From: UBA8199 sp035358715
GTDB lineage: Bacteria; Verrucomicrobiota; Verrucomicrobiia; Limisphaerales; UBA8199
Length of the DNA: 64,000 nucleotides
NCBI GenBank assembly: GCA_035358715.1
Contig: DAOPPX010000001.1
Coordinates: 1 to 64,000 of the forward strand
Direction: 5' to 3'
The number at the start of each line of letters is the position of its first letter. Position 1 is the first letter of the stretch. The translations under genes and the position numbers were made by a program. This document shows positions 34,733 through 43,202 of this stretch, piece by piece. The notes under the pieces are model-generated. The model was not told where the DNA came from. It searched no databases and saw nothing but the letters and a program-made list of their open reading frames with translations.

Positions 34733-35869
34733 TCAAGCGGAGACCGCCGGGATCTGCGGAGGAGGAAAGGGGGGGTCACTGGCCGACCTTTCTCTAACCA
34801 GGCCTGAAGGATCGTGTGCAGATCCTCCCACCGCTCCTGTTATCGAGCCGTTCTTTGCTTTTGGTACCGCGGCTCCAAGTCCAACGAAAACAGGCCTAAT
34901 CCAGATGCGTTTAATCAGGAGGAGTTGTGGGCCATGGCGTTGATTACGCCAGTGGCCGCGCCGCCAATGTGCGTGTGGCGTGCGATGGGTGCCGGTCGGC
35001 GCGGGGTTCTCGTAGGTGATGCGGAAGTGTTCGCCGATAAAATTGGGTTTCCAGGTGGCCCGGCGGACAACTTTGCCGTTCTTCTTTTTGGCGGCGCGCA
35101 GAATGCGCTCGGAGGTCACAAGTTCCGGTTCGGCGGTCATGCCCAAAAGGATGTTGATGGACAGATGCGCGAGGAGGTTGACGGTGCTCTTATCCTGCTC
35201 GTGAGTGGTGTCAGACCAGCCGACCGACGAGAAGAGTTCGATATCAGCAGCCAACAGGTCTTTGACCTGAGTGCCGGGTATAGGGGTGCGCGAATCGTAA
35301 TGCACGGGCCTGCCGTCCTCCCATGCCAGCATAGCGGCGATGAACAGCGGTTGGGGATTGGCGACAGTCAGCGGCGGCATCTGCCAGGCACCGATGCGAA
35401 TCGGAGATCTGGCCACACAGCCGGCCGGGACGCTGGCAACCGTGAGAAAGGGAACGAGGCAGCCGAAATAGCGCAGACTGAATTCGGCAGGCAGCATGAA
35501 AAGCATGGCCGGCATGGGGAACCGAATCTCATCGAAGCGCAGGTCGTCAGGGGCCTCGGTATGGAGGAGGGCTTCGCAGAAATCGGCGGCGACGAAGTAG
35601 GTGGGAACTTGGTAGCGGATGAGTTGCGCGGCGGTCAGACGCAGGGAGGCGATGGTGACGTCCTGTGAGGGTTGGAGGCCGCGCTGGGCAGTTCTGGCCG
35701 CTGTGTAGGCCGAGAGCATGAACACCTCCGGGTGGGGGAAGCCGCGAGGGATGCTGAAATGTTTGGGACAGCAGAGCGCCCGCAAGGACGGAGATTCCTG
35801 GTCGATGCAGGCGAGGATCTCGTGCAGTGGCCAGCCGTGGAATTCGGCGCGGATGTTGCCTGGGGTCAT
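34733..35869 (-). CDS. AcrVA2-like protein
   Basis: The 378-aa protein shares several landmarks with the AcrVA2 anti-Cas12a protein family as I remember it: a central 'LLGMTAEPELVTSERI' segment, a 'FIGEHFRITYENP' stretch, and above all the C-terminal block 'PHAHWRRGHWRNQRHGP' followed by 'KRIWIRPVFVG'. AcrVA2 homologues are widespread on plasmids and phages, and only a few are known to block Cas12a production; here the activity is not implied. The C-terminal ~50 residues beyond the block look variable. First gene of the leftward 35.9-30.9 kb run. Confidence 0.65.
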   Translation of the reverse strand: MTPGNIRAEFHGWPLHEILACIDQESPSLRALCCPKHFSIPRGFPHPEVFMLSAYTAARTAQRGLQPSQDVTIASLRLTAAQLIRYQVPTYFVAADFCEALLHTEAPDDLRFDEIRFPMPAMLFMLPAEFSLRYFGCLVPFLTVASVPAGCVARSPIRIGAWQMPPLTVANPQPLFIAAMLAWEDGRPVHYDSRTPIPGTQVKDLLAADIELFSSVGWSDTTHEQDKSTVNLLAHLSINILLGMTAEPELVTSERILRAAKKKNGKVVRRATWKPNFIGEHFRITYENPAPTGTHRTPHAHWRRGHWRNQRHGPQLLLIKRIWIRPVFVGLGAAVPKAKNGSITGAVGGSAHDPSGLVRERSASDPPFPPPQIPAVSA

Positions 35870-36143
35870 ATCAGAGCTGTGTGAGAATTGGCTGGTTGGC
35901 GAATAGACGATCCGAAGCTTTCGGTTATAGATCTGTTTGGCCGCAGGCTTCGTGGCTGCGTGTTTGAGCCTTTTGCCACAAAAGCCAGGCTGCCGGCAGG
36001 CAAGTTGGCCTTATCTGGCGGGATGTTTGTCGGCTTTCTCCGTCACTTCCAACCGAGTGGCAGTTGCGGTAATTCGGTATTGGGTTGTCGCCTTTCCACG
36101 AAATCTGGATTTGCGAGAAGTCTTGTGGCAGTCTCCGCGCAAT
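35870..36143. promoter_or_regulatory. divergent intergenic region
   Basis: This 274-bp gap separates the leftward AcrVA2-like gene from the rightward SANT-repeat gene, so both promoters should lie here. I saw no strong -35/-10 pair to call. A regulator binding this region to control both directions is plausible, the SANT-repeat protein being the obvious candidate. Confidence 0.4.
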
Positions 36144-37148
36144 ATGAGCCGACCGTGGACTGAAGCCGAAGTCCGGTTGCTCGGCGCAAAACCGGATTAC
36201 GAGATTGGCCGGTTGGTTGGGCGGCCAGGCAAAGCCGTTTGGGCCAAGAGGCAAGCCCTGGGGATTGCCGCGCCGCCTTCCTTGGTTCGTCGTTGGACCG
36301 AGGAGGAGGATCAGGTCGTGCTCGCGAAACCGCCTTTAGAGGCAGCAATGCTCCTGAATCGGACGGAGGAAGCCGTCAATATCCGCAGGAACAAATTGCG
36401 CAGAAAGCTCTCGCCTGAACAGACAGTGAGGCTGTTGAGCCCGGAGGAAGCCAGGCTGCGGATCGAGGTCCCCAGATATGATTCCAAGGAACAGGAGGAG
36501 AAGATGCGGTTTGTGGGCGGCCCGTATGCACCTCCACTCGTGCCCATTGGAGGCTGGTTGAAATGCGAACTGCGCGGCATGGTCCAAGTGGGCGGCTACA
36601 GCAACGGATTGATTCCTTGGCCGGTCGCCGTGAACCATCCAAAGCAGATGATCTTGTGCGGGGACCTGGTGAAGGCGTTGAAAACAGAGTCGCGTGTGGC
36701 AGTCTGTTTCCATTTTGGAATCTCGCCACAAATGGTCTCCGAATACAGACGGCGGCTGGGCATCGAACGTTTTACGGCCGGGAGCACGCGTCTCTTTTGG
36801 AGAAACGTGAAGCTCGCCGCTTCTGACGAGGCCAGGGCGAAGATGTCCCGGCAGCGTGAAGGCCGGCAGGACCTCATGACGCCCGCAGATCGGGAGCGGT
36901 TGCGCGAAATCCAGAGGCGTCCCAAATCAGAGGCATGGAAGGCGAAGATGGTTGAACGCTGGCAGAGGCGCTTTACGCTGCTTGGTAAACCGGACGAATG
37001 GACCGAAGAGGAACTCAAACTCATCGGCACCAGACCGGACCGCGAAGTCGCCAAACTACTGAATCGTTCGGTGCTGGCGGTAAAGGCTAAGAAATTTCAG
37101 TTGCAGAAGGCCCAGCAGGAGAAATCAAGCTTTCCAGGTTCAACTTAA
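36144..37148 (+). CDS. protein with three Myb/SANT-like repeats
   Basis: The 334-aa protein starts at ATG 36144. It has three helix-turn-helix repeats of Myb/SANT type: residues 1-42 ('PWTEAEVRLLGAKPDYEIGR'), about 50-95 ('RWTEEEDQVVLAKPPLEAAM') and about 285-325 ('EWTEEELKLIGTRPDREVAK'), each followed by 'R...AV..KR..L'-type recognition helices. The region between is basic with another possible HTH ('CFHFGISPQMVSEYRRRLGI'). Likely a DNA-binding regulator or segregation/replication protein of the element. Its 3' end overlaps the convergent gene by 4 nt. Confidence 0.7.
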   Translation: MSRPWTEAEVRLLGAKPDYEIGRLVGRPGKAVWAKRQALGIAAPPSLVRRWTEEEDQVVLAKPPLEAAMLLNRTEEAVNIRRNKLRRKLSPEQTVRLLSPEEARLRIEVPRYDSKEQEEKMRFVGGPYAPPLVPIGGWLKCELRGMVQVGGYSNGLIPWPVAVNHPKQMILCGDLVKALKTESRVAVCFHFGISPQMVSEYRRRLGIERFTAGSTRLFWRNVKLAASDEARAKMSRQREGRQDLMTPADRERLREIQRRPKSEAWKAKMVERWQRRFTLLGKPDEWTEEELKLIGTRPDREVAKLLNRSVLAVKAKKFQLQKAQQEKSSFPGST

Positions 37149-37690
37149 ATGCCGTAAATGCGCTCATCATCACCGATGTAGAGATTGAACTCACCGCAGG
37201 CCCAAGCCGCTTCCGTAAGCTGGCGGCCAACATCGCCGATATCCTCGTCCCAAAAGCCCGAGCCATGGCGGTTGCGAGTGAGCCAGAAATCGTGTCCAGC
37301 CTCTTCAGCGCCAAGGCCGGAAGTCTCGATCAACGGCGCGTTGGTTCGTTGAAAGGCAGCGCAGTCGCTTGAAATCTTATTAAGGGTTTCAGACGCCATG
37401 TCCGCTATTGAGTAGTTCTTCTCCAGCGGGTCACCACCGGAGGGCGTGCTGTCATCGTTGCTGCACCAGAATGCGCAGGCGATGTATGCCAGCATGAAGT
37501 TGTCGAGCCTGCCCATGGCTTCCAGCGTGGCGGCGAGTCCTTGCGCCTCGTCCTGCTGGGTGTGCCTCAACTCCTGGATCGCTTCCGGCAGCTTGTCTCG
37601 CCAATGCCCGCTCTCAGCGAGCAAGCAGGATCCCACGCTGTAGAGGGCGCTCCATTGTCCGCCATGCCATTCCAGCAGCCTTTCGGCCAA
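37145..37690 (-). CDS. conserved plasmid/phage hypothetical protein
   Basis: A 181-aa protein, read from a TTG at 37690. No ATG is available in this frame before a stop, so the start is uncertain. The C-terminal block 'EEAGHDFWLTRNRHGSGFWD' and 'LTEAAWACGEFNLYIGDD' belongs to a family of unknown function common on phages and mobile elements ('AGHDFWLTRNGHGAGFWDR' type). The rest is helical. It is the last gene of the ~12-kb leftward operon, convergent with the SANT-repeat gene. Confidence 0.7.
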   Translation of the reverse strand: MAERLLEWHGGQWSALYSVGSCLLAESGHWRDKLPEAIQELRHTQQDEAQGLAATLEAMGRLDNFMLAYIACAFWCSNDDSTPSGGDPLEKNYSIADMASETLNKISSDCAAFQRTNAPLIETSGLGAEEAGHDFWLTRNRHGSGFWDEDIGDVGRQLTEAAWACGEFNLYIGDDERIYGI

Positions 37691-37775
37691 TTTTGCGTGG
37701 GGTATTGCTTTCGTAAGTTGATCGGGTGGTATTTGTTACCGCCGAAATCAGGATTGCCCTTACCGGCAAATTCGC

Positions 37776-38027
37776 TTACCAGGTCTGCTCCCAGCGAATC
37801 CCGTAGTCTCCTGGATAAAACCAACCGCGTGCCAGGCCGTTGTAGCGGGCACGGTAAATGTCTTTGACGACAGCGCCGGTCGTGCCATCGCGCATGACGA
37901 CAAGCAGTTTGCGCCCGTGCCGCCGTATCCAATCCTCCGGCAGGTGCGCGATGCACCAGGCCCATGCCTTCGGTCTGGCGCTTCGTGGAACGTGGTAACG
38001 TCTCAGTTCAGTAGCGCTCCGTGTCAT
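37776..38027 (-). CDS. hypothetical protein (83 aa)
   Basis: Starts at ATG 38027 ('MTRSATELRRYHVPRSARPK'). Contains 'AWAWCIAHLPEDWIRRHGRK' and 'LLVVMRDGTTGAVVKDIYRA', a basic alpha/beta mini-domain with no named family. Separated by 29 bp from the gene upstream and 85 bp from that downstream. Its frame stays open a little further upstream, overlapping the previous gene, so the start could be earlier. Confidence 0.55.
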   Translation of the reverse strand: MTRSATELRRYHVPRSARPKAWAWCIAHLPEDWIRRHGRKLLVVMRDGTTGAVVKDIYRARYNGLARGWFYPGDYGIRWEQTW

Positions 38028-38056
38028 GGTGAAAACGGTTTCGGGAGGCGACAGGA

Positions 38057-38449
38057 TCAGCCCTGATAACCGGGGCAATGTTTGCTGGAATGCACCTTGG
38101 ATTTATCCCCCAAGAGGCACGATTGACAACCCGGCGTCATGGGTTGGCCGCTCACATGCGCGCGGTCTTCTTTGACCCAGGCGTATTGAGTATTGATGTA
38201 ATAGTGGAAGCCACGGGAATAGAGGCGGTCGCGCGGCACGATATTGTGTGGTCCCATTACCACAATTTCTCCTTTGGCATAGCCGCCATGAGTCTCATCA
38301 ACCCGGGCACGAATCCTGCCCCGCATGAACTGGTTTCCTTCTCCTGGTTCGATCACCTCGATGACGGTGCATCGGGTGCAACCGCCAAAACCGTCGATCA
38401 ACGCGGAAGCCGGTGCTCGATAATCGCTATGCGCGAAAATCCTGGGCAT
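38057..38449 (-). CDS. hypothetical protein (130 aa)
   Basis: A 130-aa protein with five to six cysteines arranged in pairs, including 'GGCTRCTVIEVI' near the N-terminus and 'PGCQSCLLGDKSKV' at the C-terminus, consistent with metal binding. The middle is a beta-rich domain ('MRGRIRARVDETHGGYAKGE'). Unrecognised. 11 bp downstream of the 110-aa gene. Confidence 0.6.
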   Translation of the reverse strand: MPRIFAHSDYRAPASALIDGFGGCTRCTVIEVIEPGEGNQFMRGRIRARVDETHGGYAKGEIVVMGPHNIVPRDRLYSRGFHYYINTQYAWVKEDRAHVSGQPMTPGCQSCLLGDKSKVHSSKHCPGYQG

Positions 38450-38460
38450 TGCAGAAACTG

Positions 38461-38793
38461 TTAGACGGCAATCGCGGTTCGATACGTGGTGAGGGCGTGG
38501 GCGTGGAAGCTCTTGAAGTCGGGACGTTTTTCGAAGGTGACCTTGAGTTCGGCCAGCACTCTCTGGGTTTCTTCAGTCGAGTTTCGTAGCGTGAGGCGAA
38601 TCGGAGGCGTGTCACCAGTGAAGCGGATGGTGACCTCGAATGTCTGGCCAACTTGGATATGCTGCGCCTCTGCAATGGCCATGTCGATCAAGCTCGCAGC
38701 ATCATGGAGTAATTGCCAGTGACTGGGATCGGCCCGATGCTCTTTTAGACAGTCCCTGGCTTTTTCGAGAAGTCCGACATTGTATAGGCTCAT
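38461..38793 (-). CDS. hypothetical protein (110 aa)
   Basis: Helical N-terminal half ('LLEKARDCLKEHRADPSHWQ', 'LLHDAASLIDMAIAEAQ') and beta-rich C-terminal half ('FEVTIRFTGDTPPIRLTLRN'). Acidic and soluble. Unrecognised. A member of the leftward operon, 49 bp after the 334-aa gene. Confidence 0.6.
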   Translation of the reverse strand: MSLYNVGLLEKARDCLKEHRADPSHWQLLHDAASLIDMAIAEAQHIQVGQTFEVTIRFTGDTPPIRLTLRNSTEETQRVLAELKVTFEKRPDFKSFHAHALTTYRTAIAV

Positions 38794-38842
38794 AGTTATG
38801 TCTCTGTCCTCAAAGGTGGATCCGTCGTTGCGTCGCGAGAGG

Positions 38843-39844
38843 CTATAAGGATTTGCTCGCCGGTTTCTCGGTGTGGCCGCAATTCATGCACACAGCAAAG
38901 ACCTCTTCGTTTTGGCCGCGGCTGGCTACTTGCCTCTCCCCTCGACAATTCGGACACGGTGCAGGCTGAATATGAACAGAGGCAAACAAGCGGTTCGGTC
39001 TGGTGCAGCAGGGACACGGAACTCCCAGCGGATGAACCGTCCAGCCCTTTGGCAGGTAGTCCTCCCCTCCACAACGCAACGCTCCGGGCAGGGTCGGTTC
39101 ATCCAGCTTGCCACACCAATGACGCGCGTGGTCAAAACCCGCGCAGTGCTTTCTGTCCTTGCTGGAGCGCTGCCGGAAATGCTGGCAAGACTCACACGTC
39201 CTGGCGATATCAACAGGCCACGCGCTCATAATCTCAACTACCGCCATCGCATGGCGCACGTAGGGTTTGCGCTCCCCCTCGTCAATCTTGCTCTCGGGAA
39301 TACTCCACGGCCCCAGAACGAAATTCTCACCGAAGGGATGCGACGGCGCGAACTGCGGGAGGATCTGTTTGCCAAGGATGTAGCCGACCACGTACCACTC
39401 CGCGCCCTGAAAAGGGAAACAGACTTTTCCCTCCTGCCGCTTCCCGTAGCACCGTGGCAAGCTGCCGACGCAGTAGATTCTTTCCTTGGCACAGGATTGT
39501 CCGGCCTGCCTTGTGCCCCGGAGGACCGCGTCCATCCCTCTGGTGTGCTGGCCGACGCTGACGTAACGGCAGCCATACCACGATTGCCCGTCAATGGTGA
39601 CAATTACGGGGCGCACATCGCGACAACCGCAGGCTCTCAGCCAATCCACAAGCGTCAACGTGGGTGCGGTGCCGGGCGTGGACTGGTCGGCCCAGTAGAG
39701 TTGCGCCGTCCTGTCCAGCCAGAATTCGACAGTGCCGGTGGCGTTGGCGAGCTTAAGCCTTACCTGGTGCTTTGTGGCGTCTGTAACTTCGCACAACTGC
39801 CCAGCCCAATTGATTTTTCGCCCGATGTCGGGATGTTCCTTCAT
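38843..39844 (-). CDS. hypothetical protein with multiple Cys pairs
   Basis: About 333 aa from ATG 39844. A GTG at 39937, overlapping the upstream stop (TAGTG), would add 31 residues and is equally plausible as a coupled start. N-terminal beta domain ('INWAGQLCEVTDATKHQVRL') then a large Cys-rich C-terminal half: 'CESCQHF', 'CAGFDHARHWCGKL', 'PCPCCTRPNRLF', 'APCPNCRGER' and 'VCMNCGHTEK', giving at least two zinc sites. Possibly a nucleic-acid-binding scaffold. Unrecognised family. Confidence 0.6.
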   Translation of the reverse strand: MKEHPDIGRKINWAGQLCEVTDATKHQVRLKLANATGTVEFWLDRTAQLYWADQSTPGTAPTLTLVDWLRACGCRDVRPVIVTIDGQSWYGCRYVSVGQHTRGMDAVLRGTRQAGQSCAKERIYCVGSLPRCYGKRQEGKVCFPFQGAEWYVVGYILGKQILPQFAPSHPFGENFVLGPWSIPESKIDEGERKPYVRHAMAVVEIMSAWPVDIARTCESCQHFRQRSSKDRKHCAGFDHARHWCGKLDEPTLPGALRCGGEDYLPKGWTVHPLGVPCPCCTRPNRLFASVHIQPAPCPNCRGERQVASRGQNEEVFAVCMNCGHTEKPASKSL

Positions 39845-39936
39845 GATGCGTCCCTGATTCACAAACTCCAGTTTATCCAATGATGAGCCCCTGTGCATGG
39901 GGATGAGGTTTCTCTCGATCCGTCTCTGTCTGCTCA

Positions 39937-40437
39937 CTAATCCACGTTGACGAGGATTTTCGATTTTCCGTCGCGAGTAATCCAGGTCCGCTCGCCACCG
40001 GCGTCATGGTGCGGCAAGCTGATGACGCAGTATTCGCCCCTCCAGTAACAATCGTAGTCAAAGCGCTGGTTACGCAGATTCACGGTTTCGTGTGGGTGGG
40101 TTTTGCAATATTCAAAGATCTTTTGCTGCCAGGGTTTGCAGCTCGAACGGTGGGTCTTCAGAAAAGTCTCTGTAGGGATGGCCTCCCCCACAAGATAGCT
40201 TTTTCCTCCCGCGATGCTCTTGTCCCAGTTGGCATATTCGTCGGGCTCTTGAGCGTTGGTCCCCAGGCCGTACCGCTTCCACCACCACGACTCGCGCGTG
40301 CTGACGATGTAATGGTTCTCCCAACGCAACGAGGCGTTGGCGGCTCTGCGGATATCGTCCAGCGTCGCGATGGCCGCCTGTGCCGGGGGCGCCGGGGGTG
40401 CATGGACTGCGATCGGGAGTTCGAGTTCGCCATTCAT
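39937..40437 (-). CDS. hypothetical protein (166 aa)
   Basis: Read from ATG 40437, one base after the upstream stop; another ATG at 40458 is possible. Alanine/proline-rich start, then 'IATLDDIRRAANASLRWENH', 'WWWKRYGLGTNAQEPDEYAN' and a C-terminal segment 'NQRFDYDCYWRGEYCVISLP'. No family recognised. The tryptophan/tyrosine-rich content suggests a compact soluble domain. Confidence 0.6.
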   Translation of the reverse strand: MNGELELPIAVHAPPAPPAQAAIATLDDIRRAANASLRWENHYIVSTRESWWWKRYGLGTNAQEPDEYANWDKSIAGGKSYLVGEAIPTETFLKTHRSSCKPWQQKIFEYCKTHPHETVNLRNQRFDYDCYWRGEYCVISLPHHDAGGERTWITRDGKSKILVNVD

Positions 40438-40438
40438 A

Positions 40439-40981
40439 TTATGCGCAGGAGGCTTCATGCCAGACCTTGGCGGGAATGCCCTCTTCATCCAAAGCACAGA
40501 GCAGGTTCAGGTTGCCGGCGTCGCCCCAGCCGGTCTCGAGGGTGAACAGGTTGGAAGCGCACACACCATGCAGTCCGGGGAAGACGGGGTTCTGAATGAA
40601 TCGCGGCTGTCCGAAAAAGGTGAGGTACGGCAAGCGCACGTTGGGTCCGCCAGGAAGATAATAAGTCTCGGCGTCGGTTGTCGGGATAAACTCCACGGCG
40701 CCCCCGTCGGGCGCCCCACTGTCATTAGCGCCAGCAGGCATGAACCGCACCCGATAGCGGTGTCCGCCGAGCGATACCACCACTCCCTCGTGGTGGATAA
40801 GCCGACACCCGTCGTAATATAGGCGGGCTGGTCCGAACTCCGGCAGGCCGAAAACTGAATAGTCTTTTCCGCGAAAAGTGGGCTTTTCTCGGACGAAGGT
40901 TCCCTGGAGTGTGACGGGCTCCTTGGTCTCTAAAGCGGCGTCAACCGTTCGCAGGAGGATCCTGTTCATCTCTTTGCTCAT
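40439..40981 (-). CDS. hypothetical protein (180 aa)
   Basis: Starts at ATG 40981, overlapping the 3' end of the upstream gene by 41 nt. Beta-rich throughout ('LQGTFVREKPTFRGKDYSVF', 'RLYYDGCRLIHHEGVVVSLG', 'HRYRVRFMPAGAN'), likely a beta-sandwich or barrel. Unrecognised. Confidence 0.6.
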   Translation of the reverse strand: MSKEMNRILLRTVDAALETKEPVTLQGTFVREKPTFRGKDYSVFGLPEFGPARLYYDGCRLIHHEGVVVSLGGHRYRVRFMPAGANDSGAPDGGAVEFIPTTDAETYYLPGGPNVRLPYLTFFGQPRFIQNPVFPGLHGVCASNLFTLETGWGDAGNLNLLCALDEEGIPAKVWHEASCA

Positions 40982-41252
40982 CTTTCGCCTTGTCCAGCGT
41001 GGTTCCCTCGAAGTCCACCCAGATCCAGCCCTCCACGTATGCGCCATTATCCGAGCCTTCGGACACCACGGCATCGTCGTCGAACTCGATTGCACCTTCC
41101 CGGCCGAGGCTCTCTCGGGCCATTTCCACGATCTGCTCCCGGCGCGGGTCGTCGAGGTGCTGTTCGGTCGCCTCGATTGCAGCGGTCAATAGGGCCGGCG
41201 GGTTTTGCACGGTCTTGGCCGCCGTGAGCAGGTCCTGAAACGTTTTGTTCAT
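40941..41252 (-). CDS. hypothetical protein (103 aa)
   Basis: From ATG 41252 ('MNKTFQDLLTAAKTVQNPPA'). A helical start, then 'AIEFDDDAVVSEGSDNGAYV' and 'EGWIWVDFEGTTLDKAKDEQ', a pattern recurring in small plasmid-borne proteins. Acidic. Function unknown. 4 bp downstream of the 277-aa gene. Confidence 0.6.
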   Translation of the reverse strand: MNKTFQDLLTAAKTVQNPPALLTAAIEATEQHLDDPRREQIVEMARESLGREGAIEFDDDAVVSEGSDNGAYVEGWIWVDFEGTTLDKAKDEQRDEQDPPANG

Positions 41253-41256
41253 ATTC

Positions 41257-42090
41257 TCAGGCTTGATTGGCCGTCCGCTGCTCGGGCGTTGGGGCAGCGG
41301 CATCGGCGGCTTTGAGGTTCGTTTTCAAATGCTCCACCAACTGTTGAGCGATGATCTGGGTAATGCCGTGCCGCTCAAGCCAAACCAGAACCTGGGCCAA
41401 AGAAGCCGCTCCCGGCCCGTTGTGTTCGGCCTGCCCGCAGCGGGCCAGTCGGCAGCCATAGTCACCGGTCAAAGCGTGATATTCCACATCCCCGAATTTC
41501 ACGGGCAGGCTCCGTTCAGTGATGACGCCGCCTTTGACTTCCGCAAACCGCGCTTCGACCGGCCAGCCGTCCTCGCCAGTGCGCCCTTGCATGAGAAAGA
41601 TGGCCCGACCGTCTTCGTGTTCGTACAGGGTGCCGGCGAGATGCAAAAGCTCTTTGTAAACCCGCGGGAAATCCAAGGGCATTTCCTGCAGCCAATCGTT
41701 GAAGTAACTGCGGCCGCAGACAGGCAAACCCAAGGCCTCGATATGGCGGCATTTCTCCGCCAGATGTTGGGTCGTCTGCCTCAATTGGTTCGCATCCATC
41801 ACGGAGAAGGTGAAATGCTCGATGCTGATGCCTTTCCAGTAGATGTAACCCTGGTGGTCTCGGGTGACGTGCTCCACGCCGGCCAACCAAGGCTTGGTAT
41901 ATTGGCCGGATGCCACGGCGTCGTAAACCCCACGAAATGCCCCAACCCCGTGAGGAGTAAGGTGGTTGTTGACGGCCGCCTGCACCAGCGACAAGTGGAA
42001 CGGCTCCAGGTCGTTGCCATCTCGGGTGCGCTCGAGAATTTCGAGGCTCATCTCGATCATGCTTGGACCCTCTGTCGTAGTGGCGCTCAT
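41257..42090 (-). CDS. hypothetical protein (277 aa)
   Basis: ATG at 42090, one base after the upstream stop. Contains 'LTPHGVGAFRGVYDAVASGQ', 'YWKGISIEHFTFSVMDANQL' and 'GRSYFNDWLQEMPLDFPRVY', with a C-terminal helical part ('VLVWLERHGITQIIAQQLVE'). The composition suggests a soluble alpha/beta protein; I do not recognise the family, though similar proteins recur in mobile-element backbones. Confidence 0.6.
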   Translation of the reverse strand: MSATTTEGPSMIEMSLEILERTRDGNDLEPFHLSLVQAAVNNHLTPHGVGAFRGVYDAVASGQYTKPWLAGVEHVTRDHQGYIYWKGISIEHFTFSVMDANQLRQTTQHLAEKCRHIEALGLPVCGRSYFNDWLQEMPLDFPRVYKELLHLAGTLYEHEDGRAIFLMQGRTGEDGWPVEARFAEVKGGVITERSLPVKFGDVEYHALTGDYGCRLARCGQAEHNGPGAASLAQVLVWLERHGITQIIAQQLVEHLKTNLKAADAAAPTPEQRTANQA

Positions 42091-42091
42091 G

Positions 42092-42472
42092 TTACGCGGT
42101 GCATGCCAGGATGCGGTCGTAGCTTTCCTGCTCGGAAGTGGTGAGGACGAAAAGGTCCTTGAGCCGGGAAATCCCTTCCTGTTCGAGATAGCGTTGGAGC
42201 GACGGAACGGCCTTTCCGCTGCCGTTCAAGTAGCCGGCCAGATCTCCTATGTTAAGGTCCTCGCTGCTCTCAGCCCATGCCTTGCGGCCTTCCTGTGTGT
42301 TGCTGATCCACTGCTCGACCGCCCGGGTGAGCCGTTGTATGGCTTCATCCTTGGTGTGTGCGACCGTGGTAAACTCAATTACCCGAAGGGCATCCACCAG
42401 CACACCATCCAGGCGAATGAAGCAAACTCGGACTTTCTTCATTTTGGCGATTTGTTTGGCGCTCGTTTTCAT
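42092..42472 (-). CDS. hypothetical protein (126 aa)
   Basis: From ATG 42472 ('MKTSAKQIAKMKKVRVCFIR'); ATG at 42442 is an alternative. Helical C-terminal half ('HTKDEAIQRLTRAVEQWISN', 'LQRYLEQEGISRLKDLFVLT'). Unrecognised. 64 bp downstream of the J-domain gene. Confidence 0.55.
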   Translation of the reverse strand: MKTSAKQIAKMKKVRVCFIRLDGVLVDALRVIEFTTVAHTKDEAIQRLTRAVEQWISNTQEGRKAWAESSEDLNIGDLAGYLNGSGKAVPSLQRYLEQEGISRLKDLFVLTTSEQESYDRILACTA

Positions 42473-42536
42473 CGTTCGTCCCATTATCGGCGGCACAGGC
42501 GGGATGATGGTCGGCGGGCGGAAATGAGATTGCAGG

Positions 42537-43046
42537 CTAAGTCGTGGAAGTCCGGTCGGCAGCCTTGAGCATCTCGCCCACCGAAAGGGGTTGGGTCAGC
42601 GCTTCGTACGCGGCCTGTATTTTGAGGAATTCCTCATAGTCGCCGCCGAGGTCCGGGCGGGTTCTCTTGACCGCTGATCGGTAAGCCGCTTTGAGCTGGG
42701 CCTCAGTGAAGTCATCCGGCAAGCCCAGAACGGCGCGCGGTTCTTCCCGCGCCAGATACCCGAGGGTCTGTTTGCGGTATTCCTCGGGCATTTCCGTATA
42801 GAACACCGCCTGGTGACGGAGGCTGGCTGCGCTTCCGGAACGTTCCAGCCGGGCGCGGTCGAGCCGAATGGCCGGCAGATGATCCTCCATGAAGCCCTTG
42901 ACGTCGATATGGGCCTTGGTCTTTCGAACGATGAAATAGAGTTCATACCAGACGCCTCCATTGGGCTTCCGCCATTTTCGGTAGAGGTGCTCGCCGATCG
43001 GGTGGGCGGTACTAGGCTGGATGCTGTGTTGGGGGGTGTCGACCAT
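42537..43046 (-). CDS. J-domain-like protein with RPD instead of HPD
   Basis: The 169-aa protein has a conserved N-terminal region (about 1-100, 'KWRKPNGGVWYELYFIVRKT') and a C-terminal J-like domain at about 104-150 ('VLGLPDDFTEAQLKAAYRSA', 'YEEFLKIQAAYEAL'). The HPD tripeptide that stimulates Hsp70 is replaced by R130-P131-D132, so it probably cannot activate DnaK normally. Degenerate J domains instead serve as protein-binding modules. Possibly a replication or recruitment factor of the element. Confidence 0.75.
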   Translation of the reverse strand: MVDTPQHSIQPSTAHPIGEHLYRKWRKPNGGVWYELYFIVRKTKAHIDVKGFMEDHLPAIRLDRARLERSGSAASLRHQAVFYTEMPEEYRKQTLGYLAREEPRAVLGLPDDFTEAQLKAAYRSAVKRTRPDLGGDYEEFLKIQAAYEALTQPLSVGEMLKAADRTSTT

Positions 43047-43202
43047 ACTTCTGGATCCCGTTCAATCGAACATTTCCTCGACCAATACGACGCGCATTCT
43101 CGCCAGACCGGTTTGCTGGGCGCAGCCAAGTCGAATCGAGTGGACGCAGTGATCGCCTCGAAACGGCTTTAGATCACGCCGCACTGGCCAGCCGACTGCC
43201 TT

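Noticed and set aside
38873..39883. Plus-strand open frame of 336 codons
   Set aside because: Opposes a Cys-rich protein gene within a coupled leftward operon.
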